6,973 nt of DNA, from positions 1-6,973 of the forward strand of contig CANTEM010000061.1 in NCBI GenBank assembly GCA_947652805.1, in the 5' to 3' direction. Under the pieces are notes generated by a model. It was not told where the DNA came from. It saw only the letters and a program-made list of their open reading frames with translations, and made no database searches. Shown in pieces: positions 1-6,973 of the stretch. A program made the position numbers and the translations under genes. Numbering within the stretch: the stretch's first letter is position 1; the number at the start of each line of letters is the position of its first letter. Source of the DNA: an uncultured Clostridia bacterium. Its GTDB lineage: Bacteria > Bacillota > Clostridia > Oscillospirales > CAG-272.

Positions 1-447
1 AAGAAGAACAAAATCAAATTTTGTTTGCTTTGCAAGGGATGATAAAAGTAAGAGGGAACAGAGGATAAAGAACCGGAAATCGCACCCTTTAAATGCGAGC
101 TCTGCGGTTCTGATATGGTGCTGCGTTCCGGGCGGTACGGGGCGTTCTATGCTTGTGTGAAGTATCCTACCTGTAAATTTACCAAGCAAAAGGTAAAGGA
201 ACTGGGTGTAAACTGCCCTCAGTGCGGCAGCCCTCTTGTAACAAAATACGGAAAAAACCGTACGGTCTTTTACAGCTGCTCAAAATATCCGGACTGCAAT
301 TTCTCTTCCTGGGATCTGCCTACTGCTGAAAAATGCCCGGATTGCGGAGAAATGCTGTATCGCAAAAAAGGAAAAAATATGCTCATTTGTAAAAAAGACG
401 GTTGCGGATATAAGCGGGACCTTCCCGCTGAGGAAGAAAAAGCATGA
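1..447 (+). CDS. topA: DNA topoisomerase I, C-terminal zinc-ribbon end (partial, apparent frameshift)
   Basis: This is the 3' end of type IA topoisomerase I, which relaxes negative supercoils; the catalytic core lies before the window. Three zinc ribbons of the zf-C4_Topoisom type are visible. Their cysteine codons are at 94, 103, 154 and 172; at 214, 223, 277 and 295; and at 334, 343, 388 and 403. The first two end in C-x5-C and the third in C-x4-C. In TopA these C-terminal ribbons help bind single-stranded DNA. The ATG at 115 cannot be the true start, because it falls after the first CxxC pair and no ATG, GTG or TTG precedes it in frame. Frame 1 has stops at 40, 43 and 49, while frame 3 is open from base 3 and reads ...FALQGMIKV. 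Removing one base near 51 joins this to EGTEDKEPEIAPFKC, a TopA-like join. The next gene, trmFO, is a usual topA neighbour. The identity is firm; whether the protein is intact is not. Confidence 0.88.
48..54 (+). other. Apparent +1 frameshift point in topA
   Basis: Frame 3 reads ATA AAA GTA up to base 50, and frame 1 reads GAG GGA ACA from base 52, leaving one surplus A at 51. Read straight through, frame 3 stops at 66-68, and frame 1 has stops at 40, 43 and 49. The surplus A lies in a short A-rich context, so a sequencing or assembly indel is the simplest explanation. A real mutation or a recoding site is possible but less likely. The exact base is uncertain within a few positions. Confidence 0.6.
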
Positions 448-1769
448 CGGTGACGATAATCGGCGCAGGTCTGGCAGGCTGTGAAGCGGCCTACCAGGCG
501 GCGCGTCTTGGCGCAGATGTAGTGCTATACGAAATGAAACCCAAGAAAATGACGCCCGCCCATTCCTATAAAGGATTTGCGGAACTGGTTTGCTCTAATT
601 CTCTGCGCAGTGCAGATATAACCAGCGGCGTGGGACTTTTAAAGGAAGAACTGTCCCGCATGGGTTCTCTTATTATGGAAACGGCAAAAGCTACCAGCGT
701 GCCTGCCGGGGGCGCAATGGCAGTGGATCGCACTGCCTTCTCTGACTATATAACGGAGAAAATCCGCACCAATCCCCGTATTCGGATCGTGGAAGAAGAA
801 GTAACGGAAATTCCCGAGGATGGGATTACGGTGATTGCCACAGGTCCTCTTACTTCCGATGGGCTGGCGGATAAAATCGCAGAATTGGTCGGTGGAAAAC
901 AACTGTCTTTTTTTGACGCAGCGGCACCGATTGTAGATTTTTCAACCATTGATATGGATAAAGCGTTTTTTGCTTCCAGATATGGAAAAGGAACGCCGGA
1001 TTATATCAATTGTCCTATGAATAAGGAAGAGTACACAGCTTTTTATGAGGCATTGATCACTGCCGAGGAGGCGCACCTTCATGATTTTGAAAAAGGGGAA
1101 AAGCTGAAGGTATTTGAAGGATGCATGCCGGTAGAGGTTATGGCGCGCCGGGGAGAAGATACTTTGCGGTTCGGTCCTATGAAGCCGGTGGGAATCAGCC
1201 GTCCCGGAACGGAAGAAAAGTATTATGCAGTGGTGCAGCTCCGCAAGGAAAACAGAGAAGGCACCATGTATAATTTGGTGGGCTTTCAGACGCATCTTAC
1301 TTTTCCGGAGCAGCGGCGTGTGTTCCGGATGATTCCCGGACTGGAAAACGCAGCATTTCTGCGGTACGGTGTCATGCATAGGAATACATTCCTTCATTCA
1401 CCTATGCTTCTGCGTGCGGACTATTCTATGCGTGAGCGGGAAAATCTTTTTTTTGCCGGACAGATGACCGGTGTGGAGGGATATGTGGAATCAGCAGCTT
1501 CCGGCTTTGTTGCAGGGATCGCAGCTGCGCGGCGGGGGCTTGGCGCGGGAGTGACGCTGTTCCCGAATACTACAATGATCGGCGCGATGGCGCGCTATGT
1601 AAGCGAGGGTGGGACAGCGGCATTTCAGCCGATGAACGCAAATTTCGGGATTATTCCAAATCCACCGGAGAAAATCCGGGGCGGCAAAAAAATCCGTTAT
1701 GCCTTTTATGCACAGCGCGCACTGGATGAAATAGATAACTTAATAGATAAAGGATTTTTGAACATATGA
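444..1769 (+). CDS. trmFO: TrmFO, methylenetetrahydrofolate-tRNA-(uracil-54-C5)-methyltransferase
   Basis: This cytoplasmic flavoenzyme makes m5U54 in the tRNA T-loop, using methylenetetrahydrofolate as carbon donor and FADH2 as reductant. The 441 residues match the family size (about 435-450). The N-terminal Rossmann motif GAGLAG lies at residues 7-12. The family block FAELVCSNSLRS is at 45-56, with a conserved Cys at 50. FEGCMPVE at 224-231 carries Cys227, which corresponds to the nucleophilic cysteine in the Bacillus subtilis enzyme. A C-terminal flavin motif, GQMTGVEGY, is at 339-347. The ATG overlaps the topA stop as ATGA, and GAGGA at 430-434 sits 9 nt upstream, so the start is well supported and translation is probably coupled to topA. 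The topA-trmFO pair is common in Firmicutes. No key residue looks missing. Confidence 0.97.
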   Translation: MTVTIIGAGLAGCEAAYQAARLGADVVLYEMKPKKMTPAHSYKGFAELVCSNSLRSADITSGVGLLKEELSRMGSLIMETAKATSVPAGGAMAVDRTAFSDYITEKIRTNPRIRIVEEEVTEIPEDGITVIATGPLTSDGLADKIAELVGGKQLSFFDAAAPIVDFSTIDMDKAFFASRYGKGTPDYINCPMNKEEYTAFYEALITAEEAHLHDFEKGEKLKVFEGCMPVEVMARRGEDTLRFGPMKPVGISRPGTEEKYYAVVQLRKENREGTMYNLVGFQTHLTFPEQRRVFRMIPGLENAAFLRYGVMHRNTFLHSPMLLRADYSMRERENLFFAGQMTGVEGYVESAASGFVAGIAAARRGLGAGVTLFPNTTMIGAMARYVSEGGTAAFQPMNANFGIIPNPPEKIRGGKKIRYAFYAQRALDEIDNLIDKGFLNI

Positions 1770-2767
1770 AAATCATACTGGATGCAATGGGCGGCGACTA
1801 CGCTCCTTTAGAAGTAGTAAAGGGCGCAGCAATTGCCGCCGGGCAATATTCTCAGACGCAATTGGTACTGACTGGGAATGAAGAAAAGATCCGCCGTGCG
1901 GCAAAAGAAGCAGATGTATCTTTAGATAAGCTGCAAATTGTGCATACGGAAGAAGTCATTACCATGGAAGACGATCCTATGTCTATCTTGAAATCCAAAA
2001 AACATTCTTCTATGGGCACGGGGCTGAAATTGCTGCGTGAGGATGGGGACGCGTTTATTTCCGCAGGAAATACCGGCGCACTCCATACTGGAGCATCCCT
2101 GATTGTACGGTGCCTGCCAGGCGTACATCGGGCATGCATTGGAACGGTGCTGCCTTTTGTAACGCCGGTTCTTTTACTGGACAGTGGTGCAAACGCATCC
2201 ATTCAGCCGGAATATCTTGCACAGTGGGCGCTCACCGGTACGGTGTATGCTTCTAAAATACTCGGCGTGGAAAATCCCAAGGTGGGACTGTTGAATATCG
2301 GCGCTGAGGAAACAAAAGGAACACCTGCGGCAGTAGCGGCTTATAAAATTCTGAAGGAACTTCCGGGAATTCAGTTTGTTGGAAACGTGGAAGCCAGAGA
2401 GGTGCCCTTCGGCAAGTGCGATATCCTGCTTACCGATGGGTTCACCGGCAATATCCTTTTGAAATACACAGAAGGAATGGGCGCGATGTTCTTCGGAATG
2501 ATCAAGAATTTGTTTTATCAGAATGCAGTTACAAAGGTGGCAGCGCTGGCGGTTAAAAAAGGACTGCGTAATATTCGGGATACCTTTGACGCATCTGCTT
2601 ATGGCGCTGCTCCTATAATCGGTCTGGCAAAGCCTGTGTTTAAGGCCCATGGAAATTCCGATGCGCCTACGATTGCAAATGCAGTACGACAGGCAGTGCG
2701 GTATCTGGAAAGCGGCGCGGCGCGCGCCATGGCGGAACTGTCCTTCGCCGGTGCACAGACAGAATAA
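1766..2767 (+). CDS. plsX: PlsX, phosphate acyltransferase
   Basis: PlsX converts acyl-ACP and phosphate to acyl-phosphate, which PlsY then uses to acylate glycerol-3-phosphate, the first step of phospholipid synthesis. It acts as a peripheral membrane enzyme. The 333 residues are full length for the family (about 330). Visible family motifs are DAMGGDY (6-12), AGNTGA (100-105), DSGAN (139-143), NIGAEETKG (177-185), GNVEA (206-210), TDGFTGN (223-229) and AHGNSD (294-299). The start overlaps the trmFO stop as ATGA, with AAAGGA at 1749-1754 as a plausible ribosome site 11 nt upstream. The usual partners fapR, fabD, fabG and acpP are not next to it here; rnc follows after 31 bp. No FapR-type operator is visible, and the promoter must lie upstream of or inside topA or trmFO. 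Confidence 0.97.
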   Translation: MKIILDAMGGDYAPLEVVKGAAIAAGQYSQTQLVLTGNEEKIRRAAKEADVSLDKLQIVHTEEVITMEDDPMSILKSKKHSSMGTGLKLLREDGDAFISAGNTGALHTGASLIVRCLPGVHRACIGTVLPFVTPVLLLDSGANASIQPEYLAQWALTGTVYASKILGVENPKVGLLNIGAEETKGTPAAVAAYKILKELPGIQFVGNVEAREVPFGKCDILLTDGFTGNILLKYTEGMGAMFFGMIKNLFYQNAVTKVAALAVKKGLRNIRDTFDASAYGAAPIIGLAKPVFKAHGNSDAPTIANAVRQAVRYLESGAARAMAELSFAGAQTE

Positions 2768-2798
2768 CAGCATATGATTATGATAAGGAAGTACAGCC

Positions 2799-3533
2799 AT
2801 GTCTGAGAATGTAAAATTGCCATTGGATCCCGGTCTTTTAGAAAAAACGATTGGGTATACATTTCATAATAAGGAACTTTTGCAAACGGCTCTGACCCAT
2901 TCCTCTTATACGAATGAGCTGCGTTCCAAAGGGATAGACAGCCAGTGCAACGAGCGGCTGGAGTTTCTGGGAGATTCTGTTTTGTCCGTAATCGTCAGCA
3001 GATTTTTGTTTGGGGAATTTGCATCCCGTCAGGAAGGGGATCTTACCAAAATCCGCGCTGCGGTAGTTTGCGAAAAAGCCCTTGCAAAATATGCTGCGAA
3101 GATTTCTCTGGGAAGCTATCTGCTTCTGGGTCACGGAGAAGATAAAAATGACGGCAGACACCGTCCTTCCATTACAGCGGACGCTTTTGAAGCCCTGCTG
3201 GGTGCATTTTATATTGATTCCGGATATGATTGTGACAAAATAGCTGTGTTTTTGCTTCCTTTTGTGCAGGAGGAAATTGCCTTTTCCGGTGAAGATGCTT
3301 CTTTTATAGATTATAAAACGGCCCTGCAACAAATCGTGCAGCAGGCGAGCGGGGAAAAGCTTCGATATGTTTTGGTTGGTGAGAGCGGACCGGATCATGA
3401 TAAAGTTTTCCAGGTGGAGGCGCGTCTGAATTCCAATGTGATCGGACACGGAAGCGGCAATACCAAACGTGCTGCGGAACAGAATGCAGCAAAGGAAGCC
3501 CTTGCGCTTTTCGGAAATCCGGAACAAAAGTAA
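2799..3533 (+). CDS. rnc: Ribonuclease III
   Basis: RNase III cuts double-stranded RNA in rRNA precursors, structured mRNAs and sense-antisense duplexes. It works as a Mg2+-dependent homodimer. The 244 residues are a normal length. The catalytic domain spans about 10-160, with the signature NERLEFLGDSVL at 51-62. The acidic residues E52, E55, D59, D128 and E131 match the known metal-binding set; E131 and D59 are the pair equivalent to E117 and D45 in the E. coli enzyme. A C-terminal double-stranded RNA-binding domain runs from about 169 to 238 and ends in the typical Lys/Ala-rich helix (TKRAAEQNAAKEAL). AAGGA at 2785-2789 lies 9 nt before the ATG. The first 8 or so residues precede the family homology, so a slightly later start cannot be ruled out, but no better one is seen. 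A perfect hairpin follows directly after the stop. Confidence 0.97.
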   Translation: MSENVKLPLDPGLLEKTIGYTFHNKELLQTALTHSSYTNELRSKGIDSQCNERLEFLGDSVLSVIVSRFLFGEFASRQEGDLTKIRAAVVCEKALAKYAAKISLGSYLLLGHGEDKNDGRHRPSITADAFEALLGAFYIDSGYDCDKIAVFLLPFVQEEIAFSGEDASFIDYKTALQQIVQQASGEKLRYVLVGESGPDHDKVFQVEARLNSNVIGHGSGNTKRAAEQNAAKEALALFGNPEQK

Positions 3534-3538
3534 TCGGG

Positions 3539-3568
3539 ACGGAATGAATCTTTCCAGATTCATTCCGT
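3539..3568 (+). terminator. Perfect 13-bp hairpin after rnc: possible weak terminator or processing site
   Basis: ACGGAATGAATCT (3539-3551) is perfectly complementary to AGATTCATTCCGT (3556-3568) around a TTCC loop, and a G-U pair (3538 with 3569) could extend it. It begins 6 nt after the rnc stop. The stem is long, but the sequence after it is TTATACTTGTAA, without a clean T-run, so it would be a weak intrinsic terminator. It could equally act as a 3'-end stabiliser or a processing point between rnc and the radical SAM gene. The inverted repeat is certain; its role is not. Confidence 0.6.
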
Positions 3569-3588
3569 TATACTTGTAACGCCGTGTG

Positions 3589-3595
3589 AAAGGAG
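3589..3595 (+). promoter_or_regulatory. Shine-Dalgarno site fixing the GTG start of the radical SAM gene
   Basis: AAAGGAG lies 6 nt before the GTG at 3602. It is the strongest ribosome site in the window and supports GTG over any downstream ATG. The next in-frame Met, residue 13, is only two residues before the first cluster cysteine. Confidence 0.8.
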
Positions 3596-3601
3596 CCAAC
3601 A

Positions 3602-4612
3602 GTGAAACATAGCAACATTCCGATTTTTATACAGCATATGGGCTGCCCAAATCAGTGCGTTTTTTGCGATCAGCACACGATTACGGGAGCCCATTCTTTT
3701 TGCGAGGAATCTGTTCGCAGGGATATTGACGCCGCTTTGGCTACAATGGGAGACCGCACCTGCGAAATTGCTTATTTCGGTGGATCGTTTACCGGAATTG
3801 ACAGGGAACAAATGCTCCGCCTTCTGGAACTGGGACAGGAATATACAGAGCGGGGCGCAGTGTGCGGGATCCGTTTGTCTACACGCCCGGACTATATTTC
3901 CCCGGAAATTGTGGAAATTCTTCTGCAATATCCTATATGTGCGGTAGAGCTTGGGATCCAAAGCATGGATGACAGGGTGCTGGCAGCCAGCAGACGGGGA
4001 CATAGTGCAGCCGATACGGTACAAGCATGCAAACTTTTGCGAGAAGCAGGCATTCCGTTTGTAGGACAGATGATGATAGGATTGCCGGAATCCAGCGGAC
4101 AGTCTGAGACAGAAACTGCAAAATGTATATGCAGTATGGGGGCCTGTGGGGCAAGAATCTATCCCTGCATTGTATTTCAGCATACCGCCCTTGCCGATAT
4201 GGTGCGCAGTGGAAGCTATAGCCCTATGTCTGTGGAGGAAGCTGTTGCGCGCAGCGCCGCTGTGTTGGAGATTTTTGATGCATGGGGCGTGCCGTGCCTG
4301 AAAATCGGATTGCATGACGGACAGGGTCTCCATGATCCAGATACATATTTTGCAGGCCCCCATCATCCGGCGCTGGGGGAAATGGTGCGTTCCCGGGTAT
4401 TTTTACACAAGATAGAAGCGGTCTTGCAGACGCTTGGCGGAGTGCAGGAAAAGGCGATTCAGATTGCAGTACCTGCGGGATGCATTTCCATGGCAACCGG
4501 ACAGAAAAAGGAAAACAAACTGCGTATTTTGGAAAAAACCGGAGCAAAATCCGTGAAAATTCTTGAAAACAAAGCCCTGTGCGGCTATAATATTACTATT
4601 GATGTTTTATAA
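3602..4612 (+). CDS. Elp3-like radical SAM protein (no acetyltransferase domain)
   Basis: This is a 336-residue radical SAM protein related to the N-terminal half of Elp3 (COG1243-like). The [4Fe-4S] cluster motif is C-x3-C-x2-C at Cys15, Cys19 and Cys22, very near the N-terminus. Other radical SAM features are GGSFTG at 60-65, which fits the SAM-binding GGE-type position, STRPD at 93-97, ELGIQS at 116-121 and GQMMIGLP at 155-162. The segment from about 240, including GPHHPALGE (252-260), resembles the radical SAM C-terminal extension of this family. True Elp3 continues into a GNAT acetyltransferase domain; here the protein ends without one, so wobble-uridine acetylation is not supported. Substrate and reaction are unknown. 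The protein should need strictly reducing conditions. It starts with GTG behind a strong ribosome site and lies 33 bp before smc, so the two are probably co-transcribed. I am sure of the superfamily and unsure of the role. Confidence 0.9.
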   Translation: MKHSNIPIFIQHMGCPNQCVFCDQHTITGAHSFCEESVRRDIDAALATMGDRTCEIAYFGGSFTGIDREQMLRLLELGQEYTERGAVCGIRLSTRPDYISPEIVEILLQYPICAVELGIQSMDDRVLAASRRGHSAADTVQACKLLREAGIPFVGQMMIGLPESSGQSETETAKCICSMGACGARIYPCIVFQHTALADMVRSGSYSPMSVEEAVARSAAVLEIFDAWGVPCLKIGLHDGQGLHDPDTYFAGPHHPALGEMVRSRVFLHKIEAVLQTLGGVQEKAIQIAVPAGCISMATGQKKENKLRILEKTGAKSVKILENKALCGYNITIDVL

Positions 4613-4634
4613 AATTTTGGAAGAAATGAAAAAA

Positions 4635-4640
4635 GAGGTG
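4635..4640 (+). promoter_or_regulatory. Shine-Dalgarno site fixing the GTG start of smc
   Basis: GAGGTG lies 5 nt before the GTG at 4646. The protein then begins MYLKTLELHGFKSF, which matches the usual N-terminus of Firmicutes SMC and places the Walker A lysine at residue 37. No T-run or terminator-like hairpin is obvious between 4613 and 4645, consistent with read-through from the radical SAM gene. Confidence 0.75.
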
Positions 4641-4645
4641 GCGCT

Positions 4646-6973
4646 GTGTATCTGAAAACGTTGGAGCTTCATGGATTCAAGTCTTTTCCGGAAAAAACAG
4701 TTCTGCATTTTAATCCCGGCGCTACTGTTATTGTAGGACCGAACGGAAGCGGTAAATCCAATATTATAGATGCGATGCGCTGGGTGCTTGGAGAATTGTC
4801 TACGAAAAATATCCGGGGCAGTAAAATGGAAGATGTAATTTTTGTAGGCGCAGACGGACACCGTCCCATGAGCTTTGCGGAAGTTTCCGTGACTTTTGAC
4901 GATTCTGAAAAGCCCCGTAAGCTCAATTGCCCCCATGAGGAAGTAACGGTAACCAGACGATACTACCGAGGCGGAGAAAGTGAATACCTGATCAACCGGC
5001 AGGCATGCCGCTTGAAAGATATATACGAGCTTTTTATGAATACGGGAATCGGCAGAGAAGGATATTCCATTGTCGGTCAGGGAAAAATAGCAGAGATCAT
5101 TTCCAAGCGCAGTGAGGACCGGCGGGGGATTTTTGAAGAAACTGCTGGCATTTCAAAGTACCGTTATAAAAAAACAGAGTCCCAGAAAAAGCTGTCTCAG
5201 ACAGAAGAAAATATGACCCGTGTGCTGGATATCTTTTCCGAGTTGGAAAATCGCGTGGGACCTTTGGAGCGAGATGCCCAGAAAGCACGCAGGTATTTGG
5301 AATTATATGAGGAAAAAAAGCAGCTTGATGTGTCCGTCTGGCTATATGATATGGAAAAGCTGCGGGGAGATGTGGATACGTTTGGGGTGCAGTGTCGCCA
5401 ATCTGCACATGAATTGGAAATGGCGCAGGATACGGAAACCCAGTTAGAAGCCCAGTACGAGCGAATGTTTGACGCGTCCCAGGAAAATAAACAGGTTTCG
5501 GGACAGTTATACGAGAAAATCAAGGAAGTGACCAGCCAGATCCATCAGTTGGAAAATAATTACCGTACACTGGAATCTGATATTGAACATAAGACAGCGA
5601 TGGCACAGGCAGCAGACGGAGCAGAGCAAAAGGCGGCGGATGCTGCGCAGAAGGAAGAAGCATATGCAGGACAGCTGCGGCTGCGGTTACAGGAAAACGA
5701 GCAGGAACTGGACAAACTGCGCGACGCGATTGCTGCCCTTGAAGCAGAGAAAAATACTGCCGCAGAAACCAAGACGGCGCTGGAGGAAAATTTGGCGCAG
5801 GCGCTGCGGAACATGCAGGAAAAGGAAAGCGCCCTTGGGGAGCTGCGGGTTCGATTCAGTGTATTGCAAAACAGCATGCATACCCAGAGCGACCGCCAGA
5901 CGCAAATCGGTGAGGAAACAAAACGGTATCAGGGCAAGCTTGCTGAAATTGAAACGGGACTGGAAGCGTGCCGCGCTTCTGTGGAATTGTATGAAACAGC
6001 ACTGAAAAAATCCGACGATGAAGTTGCCCGCTGCGATAGAGAACTCCTTGCTCTCTCTGACAAGGCGGAAATCGAACGGAAGAACCTGGCGGGGCTGCGT
6101 GCATCAGCCGAGGCGCTGGCGAGTCGGATCGGTGCGCTGGTGCGGATGCAGGAGCATTTTGACGGATATAACAACAGCGTTCGTTTTGTGATGAAAGCGC
6201 ACGCGGAAGGCAGACTGAAAGGAATCCACGGTCCCGTATCCCATTTGATCCGGGTTAACGAGGAATATCGGGTCGCATTGGAAACGGCGCTGGGCGCGAA
6301 TATGCAGAATATCGTGGTAGACGATGAGGCTTCAGCCAAAGCGGCGATTTATGCTTTGAAAAATGCGAGCGCAGGACGGGCGACGTTTTATCCTCTGACG
6401 TCCATCCAGGGCGGGACGAGAAATCGCGAGTTGCTGGATGCCGCCGGACAGCCGGGTTTTGTTGGTTATGCGGATGAACTTTTAGAAACCCGGGAACAGT
6501 ATAAGCAGGTGATTGCAAGCATTATCGGGCGTATTGCTGTGTTTGACAATATTGAAAACGGTACAAGTGTTGCCAGACGGTGCGGTTGGAAAATACGGAT
6601 TGTTACCCTTGACGGTCAGCAGATCAATATGGGCGGCTCTCTTACCGGCGGTTCTGTCCGCAAGGATTCAGGTATGCTGAGCCGCGGCGCGCATATTGAT
6701 AAGCTGCGGGCACAAAAAGAGGCTGCCGACAAGGAAGTAGAAGCATCCAATGACCTTTTGCAAAAGCTGGATGCAAAAATTACGGAATTGCAGAATTATC
6801 GCCGTAAAGAAGATGAAAAGGCGAAGCTTTCTGAGGTGATGCTTCGTACGGAGCGAACCCAGTTGGATGAATATGAAGCAAACCGGGGCGTCATCAGCAA
6901 TTTGCTGGAGCAGCTTGTCGCAGATCAGGAGCAGTTGACTGCGCTGGGACAGCGGGGCGGTGCAGATTTGCAG
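4646..6973 (+). CDS. smc: Chromosome partition protein SMC (5' part, cut by window end)
   Basis: SMC is the ATPase of the bacterial condensin complex (with ScpA and ScpB), which loops and separates sister chromosomes. The frame is open for 776 codons to the last base; the family is about 1,180-1,190 residues, so roughly the last third is missing. Residues 1-165 form the N-terminal ATPase half, with Walker A GPNGSGKS at 31-38 (Lys37) and the Q-loop region GREGYSIVGQGKIAEI with Gln145. A Glu/Lys/Gln/Ala-rich coiled coil follows from about 170 to 510. The hinge spans about 521-670, opening with GIHGPVSHLI (526-535) and closing with the Gly-rich MGGSLTGGS (662-670) that is conserved for dimerisation. 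The returning coiled coil starts near 680. The C-loop signature and Walker B lie outside the window. The frame shows no internal break. The rnc-(radical SAM)-smc order is typical; ftsY often comes next. Confidence 0.97.
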   Translation, partial: MYLKTLELHGFKSFPEKTVLHFNPGATVIVGPNGSGKSNIIDAMRWVLGELSTKNIRGSKMEDVIFVGADGHRPMSFAEVSVTFDDSEKPRKLNCPHEEVTVTRRYYRGGESEYLINRQACRLKDIYELFMNTGIGREGYSIVGQGKIAEIISKRSEDRRGIFEETAGISKYRYKKTESQKKLSQTEENMTRVLDIFSELENRVGPLERDAQKARRYLELYEEKKQLDVSVWLYDMEKLRGDVDTFGVQCRQSAHELEMAQDTETQLEAQYERMFDASQENKQVSGQLYEKIKEVTSQIHQLENNYRTLESDIEHKTAMAQAADGAEQKAADAAQKEEAYAGQLRLRLQENEQELDKLRDAIAALEAEKNTAAETKTALEENLAQALRNMQEKESALGELRVRFSVLQNSMHTQSDRQTQIGEETKRYQGKLAEIETGLEACRASVELYETALKKSDDEVARCDRELLALSDKAEIERKNLAGLRASAEALASRIGALVRMQEHFDGYNNSVRFVMKAHAEGRLKGIHGPVSHLIRVNEEYRVALETALGANMQNIVVDDEASAKAAIYALKNASAGRATFYPLTSIQGGTRNRELLDAAGQPGFVGYADELLETREQYKQVIASIIGRIAVFDNIENGTSVARRCGWKIRIVTLDGQQINMGGSLTGGSVRKDSGMLSRGAHIDKLRAQKEAADKEVEASNDLLQKLDAKITELQNYRRKEDEKAKLSEVMLRTERTQLDEYEANRGVISNLLEQLVADQEQLTALGQRGGADLQ

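Noticed and set aside
115..447. A stand-alone 110-residue zinc-ribbon protein starting at the ATG at 115
   Set aside because: The start would split the first zinc ribbon, leaving its CxxC upstream, and the sequence is the known TopA tail next to trmFO.
2719..2728. GC-rich palindrome GGCGCGCGCC near the end of plsX
   Set aside because: It encodes an Ala/Arg-rich stretch of the PlsX C-terminus, is short and is not followed by a T-run, so codon composition explains it.
2774..2806. A 10-codon open frame overlapping the rnc start
   Set aside because: There is no ribosome site in front of it and it is in a different frame; rnc has its own AAGGA. Probably chance.
2838..3599. A 253-codon - strand open frame opposite rnc
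   Set aside because: It is a shadow of rnc: the + strand carries intact catalytic and RNA-binding motifs, and the antisense product has no family features.
3560..4366. A long open frame (268 codons) on the - strand opposite the radical SAM gene
   Set aside because: It lies fully antisense to a clear radical SAM gene, has no recognisable domain and shows the Cys/His/Arg-rich composition expected from reverse reading of coding DNA.
4626..4655. A 9-codon open frame (MKKEVALCI) overlapping the smc start, with a GGAAG just upstream
   Set aside because: It is too short to judge, its ribosome-site spacing is poor, and the smc GTG has its own good ribosome site. It could be a coupling leader, but nothing beyond chance supports it.
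5583..6005. A 140-codon + strand open frame inside smc in another frame
   Set aside because: It is Arg/Lys-rich out-of-frame reading of the SMC coiled coil; the SMC frame is continuous from 4646 to the window end.

Overview
The window is a compact, one-directional stretch of bacterial housekeeping genes, all on the + strand: topA (3' end), trmFO, plsX, rnc, a radical SAM gene and smc (5' part). GC content looks close to 50% by eye. The gene content points to Firmicutes (Bacillota): folate-dependent TrmFO, the PlsX acyl-phosphate route, and the plsX/rnc/smc neighbourhood. A radical SAM gene between rnc and smc is an arrangement I associate with anaerobic Clostridia and Negativicutes. The anaerobic lifestyle and the exact class are inferences; no marker here fixes the genus.

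Layout. Bases 1-447 hold the C-terminal end of DNA topoisomerase I, with three four-cysteine zinc ribbons. Its reading frame appears to be broken by one extra base near position 51. trmFO (444-1769) overlaps topA by an ATGA, and plsX (1766-2767) overlaps trmFO in the same way. rnc (2799-3533) follows after 31 bp. A perfect 13-bp inverted repeat at 3539-3568 separates rnc from the radical SAM gene (3602-4612, GTG start). smc begins with GTG at 4646 and runs off the end after 776 codons, covering the N-terminal ATPase half, the first coiled coil, the hinge and the start of the return coiled coil. No gene-free stretch exceeds about 70 bp.

How the genes fit together. The spacing suggests one or two transcripts: topA-trmFO-plsX-rnc, then radical SAM-smc, with the hairpin as the only visible punctuation. 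The jobs are DNA supercoiling (topA), tRNA m5U54 methylation (trmFO), the first step of phospholipid acyl transfer (plsX), double-stranded RNA processing (rnc), an unassigned Elp3-related radical SAM activity, and chromosome compaction and segregation (smc). This is growth-linked core machinery, not an accessory or mobile island. I see no transposon, phage, CRISPR, tRNA or rRNA. I found no clearly new system. The points worth a second look are the topA frame break, the hairpin directly behind rnc, the uncharacterised radical SAM gene, and the joining of the topA-trmFO and plsX-rnc-smc blocks.
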